Below are positions 60,246 through 64,000 of a DNA stretch of 64,000 nucleotides, piece after piece. Every line of letters starts with the position of its first letter. Position 1 is the stretch's first letter. The notes under the pieces were generated by a model. The model did no database searches. It had not been told where the DNA came from and worked only from the letters and a program-made list of their open reading frames with translations. The position numbers were made by a program, and so were the translations under genes. Source of the DNA: Prosthecobacter debontii (GTDB lineage Bacteria; Verrucomicrobiota; Verrucomicrobiia; Verrucomicrobiales; Verrucomicrobiaceae); NCBI RefSeq assembly GCF_900167535.1, contig NZ_FUYE01000001.1, forward strand, positions 310,001 through 374,000, given 5' to 3'.

Positions 60246-61133
60246 ATGCATATTCGAGACATCTTTGCCCGTGCTCGACGTCCGACGTTGTCCTTTGAGT
60301 TCTTCCCGCCTCGATCGTCCGAGGCGGTGAAGGATCTACAGGACTCGTTGCTTCAGCTCGCTCCTTGGCGTCCTGACTTCGTCAGCGTGACGTATGGAGC
60401 GGGGGGCAGCACGCGTGATCGGACCCAGAGTTGGGTGAAGGAACTGGGCCAATCGGATGTCTTCGATCCTATCCCTCATCTCACGGCCGTGGGGCACACG
60501 GAGGCGGAGATGATGGGGATCTTAGAAACCTATGCCGCAGCGGGTGTCAGCAATCTGCTGGCCCTGCGCGGCGATCCATCTCCGCAGGTGACACAGAGTG
60601 GCGACTTCCAGACAGCGGCGGATCTTGTTCGCTTCATCCGCCGTTTTAATGACCGGGGCTTGCATCCTGACCCGCGAGGATTTGGGATCGGCGTGGCTTG
60701 TTTTCCAGAAGGTCATCCTGCGACGCCTAACAGAATGTTGGAAATGGACTACCTGAAAGCCAAGGTGGATGTCGGCGCGGACTGGATGTGCACGCAGGTC
60801 TTCTTTGATAATCATGATTTTCACGATTTTCGCGCACGTTGTGAGTTGGCTGACATACGAATTCCGATTCTTGCGGGTATCCTGCCCCTTACTCAAAAAA
60901 ACAGTTTGTCGCGGATGGCCGAGCTCGCGGCAGGTTCACGTTATCCAGCTAAGCTATTACGGGCTTTTCAGCGTGCGGGAGACGATACGGACTGCTTTCA
61001 GCAGGTGGGGATTCATCATGCAGTGATGCAATGTACCGATCTTCTCGATCATAATGTCGCCGGGATCCATTTCTATACTCTTAACAAAGCTGCTTTCACG
61101 CTTCAGGTACTTCGCGGTTTAGGAAGTCGCTAG
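60246..61133 (+). CDS. metF: Methylenetetrahydrofolate reductase MetF
   Basis: Makes methyl-THF, the methyl donor of MetE. The flavin TIM barrel of 295 residues carries SFEFFPPRSSEA, VSVTYGAGGSTRDRT, HLTAVGHTEAE, NLLALRGDP, FGIGVACFPEGHP, and ADWMCTQVFFDN, all typical. The position 6 bases after metE and the homocysteine/folate logic make co-regulation by MetR likely. Confidence 0.97.
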   Translation: MHIRDIFARARRPTLSFEFFPPRSSEAVKDLQDSLLQLAPWRPDFVSVTYGAGGSTRDRTQSWVKELGQSDVFDPIPHLTAVGHTEAEMMGILETYAAAGVSNLLALRGDPSPQVTQSGDFQTAADLVRFIRRFNDRGLHPDPRGFGIGVACFPEGHPATPNRMLEMDYLKAKVDVGADWMCTQVFFDNHDFHDFRARCELADIRIPILAGILPLTQKNSLSRMAELAAGSRYPAKLLRAFQRAGDDTDCFQQVGIHHAVMQCTDLLDHNVAGIHFYTLNKAAFTLQVLRGLGSR

Positions 61134-61179
61134 GTTACGATTCGATCGGAAGCTCAATTGTAAGGCGATTGAGGGGAAC

Positions 61180-61212
61180 AAAAAAGCGCGCAAGACTCTC
61201 ATCTTGCGCGCT
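61180..61212 (-). terminator. Rho-independent terminator of asd
   Basis: A perfect 11-bp stem (AGCGCGCAAGA at 61185-61195 with TCTTGCGCGCT at 61202-61212, loop of 6) is followed on the minus strand by TTTTTT (61185-61180). The metF side has no T-tract, but the same hairpin lies 52 bases after metF. Confidence 0.88.
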
Positions 61213-61237
61213 CGTTCAGTTGATGACTTGAAGCTGA

Positions 61238-62263
61238 TTACACCAAGCACTCGGCGATCTGCACGGCATTGAGAGCCGCTCCCTTCAGGAGCTGATCACC
61301 CACCACCCAGAAGCTGAGGCCGTTGTCCAGAGCGCAGTCGATGCGCAGACGACCGACGGCGCAGTTGTCACGACCGGCGATGTCCAGAGCCAGGGGATAC
61401 ACTTTGTTCGCCGGATCATCCAGCACGTCCAGGCCTGGAGCCTGAGCCAGTACCTCGCGGGCTTTCGCCAGATCGACAGGCTTTTCAAACTCGGCGCTGA
61501 TGGAGATGCTGTGGCTGCGGAAGACAGGGATGCGCACGCAGGTGACGGAGGCGCGGAAGTCCGGATGATGCATGATCTTCCGACCTTCGTTTTCCATCTT
61601 CATCTCTTCCTTCGTGTAACCCGTGTCGAGGAAGGAATCCACGTGCGGGATGGCGTTGAAGGCGATCTGGTGAGGATAGACGTGCGGCTTGGAGGACAGC
61701 TTGGCAGCATCCCAGGCGCGGTTTTCAGCGGCCCATTCGCGGGATTGCTTCGCCAGTTCTTCGATGGCCTGCGCTCCAGTGCCGGACACGGCCTGATAGC
61801 TGGAGGCAAAGATGCGCTTCACACCAAAGGCCTGATGCAGCGGATACAACGCCATGAGGGAGATGGCGGTGGTGCAGTTCGGATTGGCGATGATACCCTG
61901 ATGGTTCTTCACGTCAGCGGCATTGATCTCTGGCACCACGAGCGGCACCGTCGGGTCCTGGCGGAAAAAGGAGGAGTTATCCACCACCACAGCCCCAGCC
62001 TTCACCGCATGGGGCGCGAAGTCGCGTGAGATGCCTCCACCGGCACTGAACAGCGCGATGTCCACCCCGGCAAAGCTGTCTGGAGTGAGTTCCTTAATGG
62101 TCACGTCCTCACCTTTGAATTTCATCTTCTTTCCAGCACTGCGGGCACTGGCGAGAAGGGTGAGCTGGCCGACGGGGAAATTCCGCTGCTCCAGGCAGCG
62201 AAGCATTTCCACTCCCACCGCTCCGGTGGCGCCGACGACCGCGACGTGTTTGAGGTTGCTCAT
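61238..62263 (-). CDS. asd: Aspartate-semialdehyde dehydrogenase
   Basis: Reduces aspartyl phosphate to the semialdehyde, the branch point to lysine/diaminopimelate, methionine and threonine. The NADP fold is VAVVGATGAVGVEMLRCLE, the substrate part FSAGGGISRDFAPHAVKAG, the active-site Cys is in IIANPNCTTAISLMAL, and the later His in VRIPVFRSHSISIS. The chain of 341 residues is normal. It is near metR-metE-metF but reads the other way. Confidence 0.97.
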   Translation of the reverse strand: MSNLKHVAVVGATGAVGVEMLRCLEQRNFPVGQLTLLASARSAGKKMKFKGEDVTIKELTPDSFAGVDIALFSAGGGISRDFAPHAVKAGAVVVDNSSFFRQDPTVPLVVPEINAADVKNHQGIIANPNCTTAISLMALYPLHQAFGVKRIFASSYQAVSGTGAQAIEELAKQSREWAAENRAWDAAKLSSKPHVYPHQIAFNAIPHVDSFLDTGYTKEEMKMENEGRKIMHHPDFRASVTCVRIPVFRSHSISISAEFEKPVDLAKAREVLAQAPGLDVLDDPANKVYPLALDIAGRDNCAVGRLRIDCALDNGLSFWVVGDQLLKGAALNAVQIAECLV

Positions 62264-62556
62264 GGCTAGGGTGATCTAAGGGATGGTTGGATTTTCGGAT
62301 GTCCCCGGAAAAAGGGGGCGGCAGGTTAGACTCGGTTTTGAAATCCGCAAGAGTCCCTTGTGAGGCCTGGCTCTGCAGATCGAGATGGCGATTAGCCACG
62401 TTTTCCTAAAGCTTAGGTCAAAGAAGCCTCATCATTACAGGGTTTCCGGCTCAGAAACATGGAGAATTATCGCACTCCAGCATTGCCAGCGCACGATTGC
62501 TGCATGTAGCCTGGATTTTCCTGCGTTAAATCCGTCCTCGTTTTTTAAACCCACCC
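62264..62556. other. 293-base divergent region between asd and acs
   Basis: No gene, tRNA or clear repeat is seen. It must hold the promoters of the two divergent genes. No operator stands out. Confidence 0.4.
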
Positions 62557-64000
62557 ATGAGCAAGAAGAAAGCCGCCAAACCTGCCCCCAAGAAAGCTGC
62601 TAAGAAGTCTGCCCCTCAAAGCAAGGCGATCTTGACTGAAAACCGCGTCTTCAAGCCGAGCGCAGAATTTTCCAAAAAGGCCCGTATCGGCAGCATGGCG
62701 GAGTATCGCCGGATGTATGAGGAATCCATCAAGCAGCCGGATAAGTTCTTTGGCCGCGAAGCGAAGGAACTGACTTGGCAAAAGCCCTTCACCAAGGTGA
62801 TGGAATGGAAGTGCCCGAATGCCAAGTGGTTCCTGGGTGGCAAGCTGAACGTCAGTGAAAACTGCCTGGACCGCCACCTGAGCGGGCCTAACAAAACGAA
62901 GGCCGCCCTGATCTGGGAAGGCGAACCCGGTGAGAAGCGTGTGCTGACCTATCAGCAGCTTCACCGTGAAGTCTGCCGCTTCGCCAATGTGCTGAAGCGC
63001 AACAAGGTCAAAAAAGGTGATCGCGTGATGATCTACCTGCCGATGATCCCTGAGGCTGCCATCGCCATGCTGGCCTGCACCCGCATCGGCGCGGTGCACA
63101 GCGTCGTCTTCGGCGGCTTCAGCGCAGACAGCATCAAGGACCGCGTGCTGGACTGCGGGGCTAAGATCATCATCACCTCGGATGGTGGCTACCGCCGCGG
63201 GGCGGTGGTGCCTCTGAAAAAGAATGTGGATGATGCGCTGAAGAGCGGAGAAACTGCAGTGGAAACCGTGATCGTCTTCCGCCGCACCGGTCAGGACGTG
63301 CATATCGAGGAAGGTCGCGATGTGTGGTGGCACCGTGAGCTGGAGTATGTGGATGCCCACTGCCCTGCGGCCTCCATGGATTCTGAGTCGCCTCTGTTCA
63401 TCCTCTACACCAGTGGCAGCACCGGTAAGCCCAAGGGCATCCTGCACAGCACAGCAGGCTACCTGCTGCACGCGCAGATGACCTGTAAATACGTCTTCGA
63501 CCTGCGGGCTGACGATGTCTATTGGTGCACGGCGGATGTCGGCTGGGTCACCGGCCACAGCTACCTCGTCTATGGCCCGCTGGCTCTGGGCGCCACCTCC
63601 CTCATGTATGAAGGGGCGCCGAACTGGCCGGAGAATGACCGCTTCTGGCGTATCATCGAGGAATACGCCGTCTCCGTCTTTTACACTGCACCGACCGCCA
63701 TCCGCGCCTTCATGAAATGGGGTGATGAGTGGCTGAAGAAGCATGACCTCAGCAGCCTGCGCCTGCTCGGCACCGTGGGTGAACCGATCAACCCCGAAGC
63801 CTGGATGTGGTATCACACTCAGGTAGGTGGTGGTAAGTGCCCCATCGTGGATACCTGGTGGCAGACAGAAACCGGCGGTCACATGATCACCCCGATCCCT
63901 GGGGCCACTCCGACCAAGCCCGGCACCGCGACCCTGCCCTTCTTCGGCGTGGATGTGGCCATCGTGGACGACCTCGGCAAGGAAGTGGGTAAGGACGAAC
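62557..64000 (+). CDS. acs: Acetyl-CoA synthetase, 3' end outside the window
   Basis: Activates acetate to acetyl-CoA through acetyl-AMP. The visible 481 residues include [26 protein letters not shown] (in part [20 protein letters not shown]), [30 protein letters not shown] (P-loop-like adenylation motif), [29 protein letters not shown], and [10 protein letters not shown]. The C-terminal lid with the acetylatable Lys lies beyond base 64000. The N-terminal 25 residues ([20 protein letters not shown]) are a Lys/Ala/Pro-rich tail not needed for the enzyme. No other acetate-metabolism genes are seen. Confidence 0.94.
   Translation, partial: MSKKKAAKPAPKKAAKKSAPQSKAILTENRVFKPSAEFSKKARIGSMAEYRRMYEESIKQPDKFFGREAKELTWQKPFTKVMEWKCPNAKWFLGGKLNVSENCLDRHLSGPNKTKAALIWEGEPGEKRVLTYQQLHREVCRFANVLKRNKVKKGDRVMIYLPMIPEAAIAMLACTRIGAVHSVVFGGFSADSIKDRVLDCGAKIIITSDGGYRRGAVVPLKKNVDDALKSGETAVETVIVFRRTGQDVHIEEGRDVWWHRELEYVDAHCPAASMDSESPLFILYTSGSTGKPKGILHSTAGYLLHAQMTCKYVFDLRADDVYWCTADVGWVTGHSYLVYGPLALGATSLMYEGAPNWPENDRFWRIIEEYAVSVFYTAPTAIRAFMKWGDEWLKKHDLSSLRLLGTVGEPINPEAWMWYHTQVGGGKCPIVDTWWQTETGGHMITPIPGATPTKPGTATLPFFGVDVAIVDDLGKEVGKDE

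Overview
The window is a GC-rich bacterial chromosome segment with 49 supported protein genes (one cut at each window edge, one frameshifted) and one tRNA. The gene content points to a free-living verrucomicrobium of the Prosthecobacter/Verrucomicrobium type. This is inferred from the combination of a paired DUF1800/DUF1501 secreted-protein module, a secreted type I sulfatase, a Tat-exported Gfo/Idh/MocA oxidoreductase, PEP-CTERM proteins, few Shine-Dalgarno sequences and an archaeal/eukaryal-type ProRS. No rRNA, CRISPR array or prophage was seen.

Layout. 1-9.3 kb: avtA (cut by the window edge), a sulfatase, a NosR-like double-FMN membrane protein, serS, a secreted helical protein, an NlpC/P60-like lipoprotein and a Bcp-type peroxiredoxin. 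9.4-19.2 kb: a MITE-like inverted-repeat element, a Gfo/Idh oxidoreductase, a coiled-coil/TPR protein, a DUF1003 protein, an unusual AcvB/VirJ-MprF fusion, mutY and metX. 19.2-24.3 kb is the plastic part: REP-like elements around an IS200-like REP-associated transposase, a duplicated metX 3' end, a HigBA toxin-antitoxin pair, a MurC-MurB fusion and a ParDE pair whose toxin gene is frameshifted in a T8 tract. 24.3-30 kb: a six-gene minus-strand operon for reactive sulfur handling (TauE, rhodanese, DsrE, CstB-like persulfide dioxygenase, rhodanese-DUF2892, with an Smr gene at its end), read divergently from an ArsR-type regulator plus queG. The control region between them has two palindromes.

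30-36 kb: two tandem PEP-CTERM paralogs with a duplicated 80-nt leader, then an acyl carrier protein, an FAD oxidoreductase, a GT4 glycosyltransferase and a polyprenyl-phosphate sugar transferase. This looks like a surface polysaccharide or glycoconjugate cassette. 36-45 kb: gamma-glutamyltransferase, then a 1603-residue DUF1800 protein whose catalytic-type domain is interrupted by Calx-beta-like repeats, its DUF1501 partner and a membrane-anchored protein with a GspG-like tail. 45-50 kb: proS, an M19 dipeptidase, panB and a DUF3500 protein. 50.5-56 kb: a type IV pilus/type II secretion operon with two PilB/GspE ATPases, a PilC/GspF protein and a pseudopilin. 56-64 kb: tRNA-Leu(CAG), a menG/ubiE methyltransferase, metR divergent from metE-metF, asd and the start of acs.

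Connections. metX, metE, metF, metR and asd together cover much of methionine synthesis from aspartate. The strongest leads for new biology are the AcvB-MprF fusion (apparent synthesis and hydrolysis of an aminoacyl-lipid in one chain), the split DUF1800 protein, the ACP/FAD/glycosyltransferase cassette beside duplicated PEP-CTERM genes, and the REP-transposase neighbourhood with its footprint at metX.
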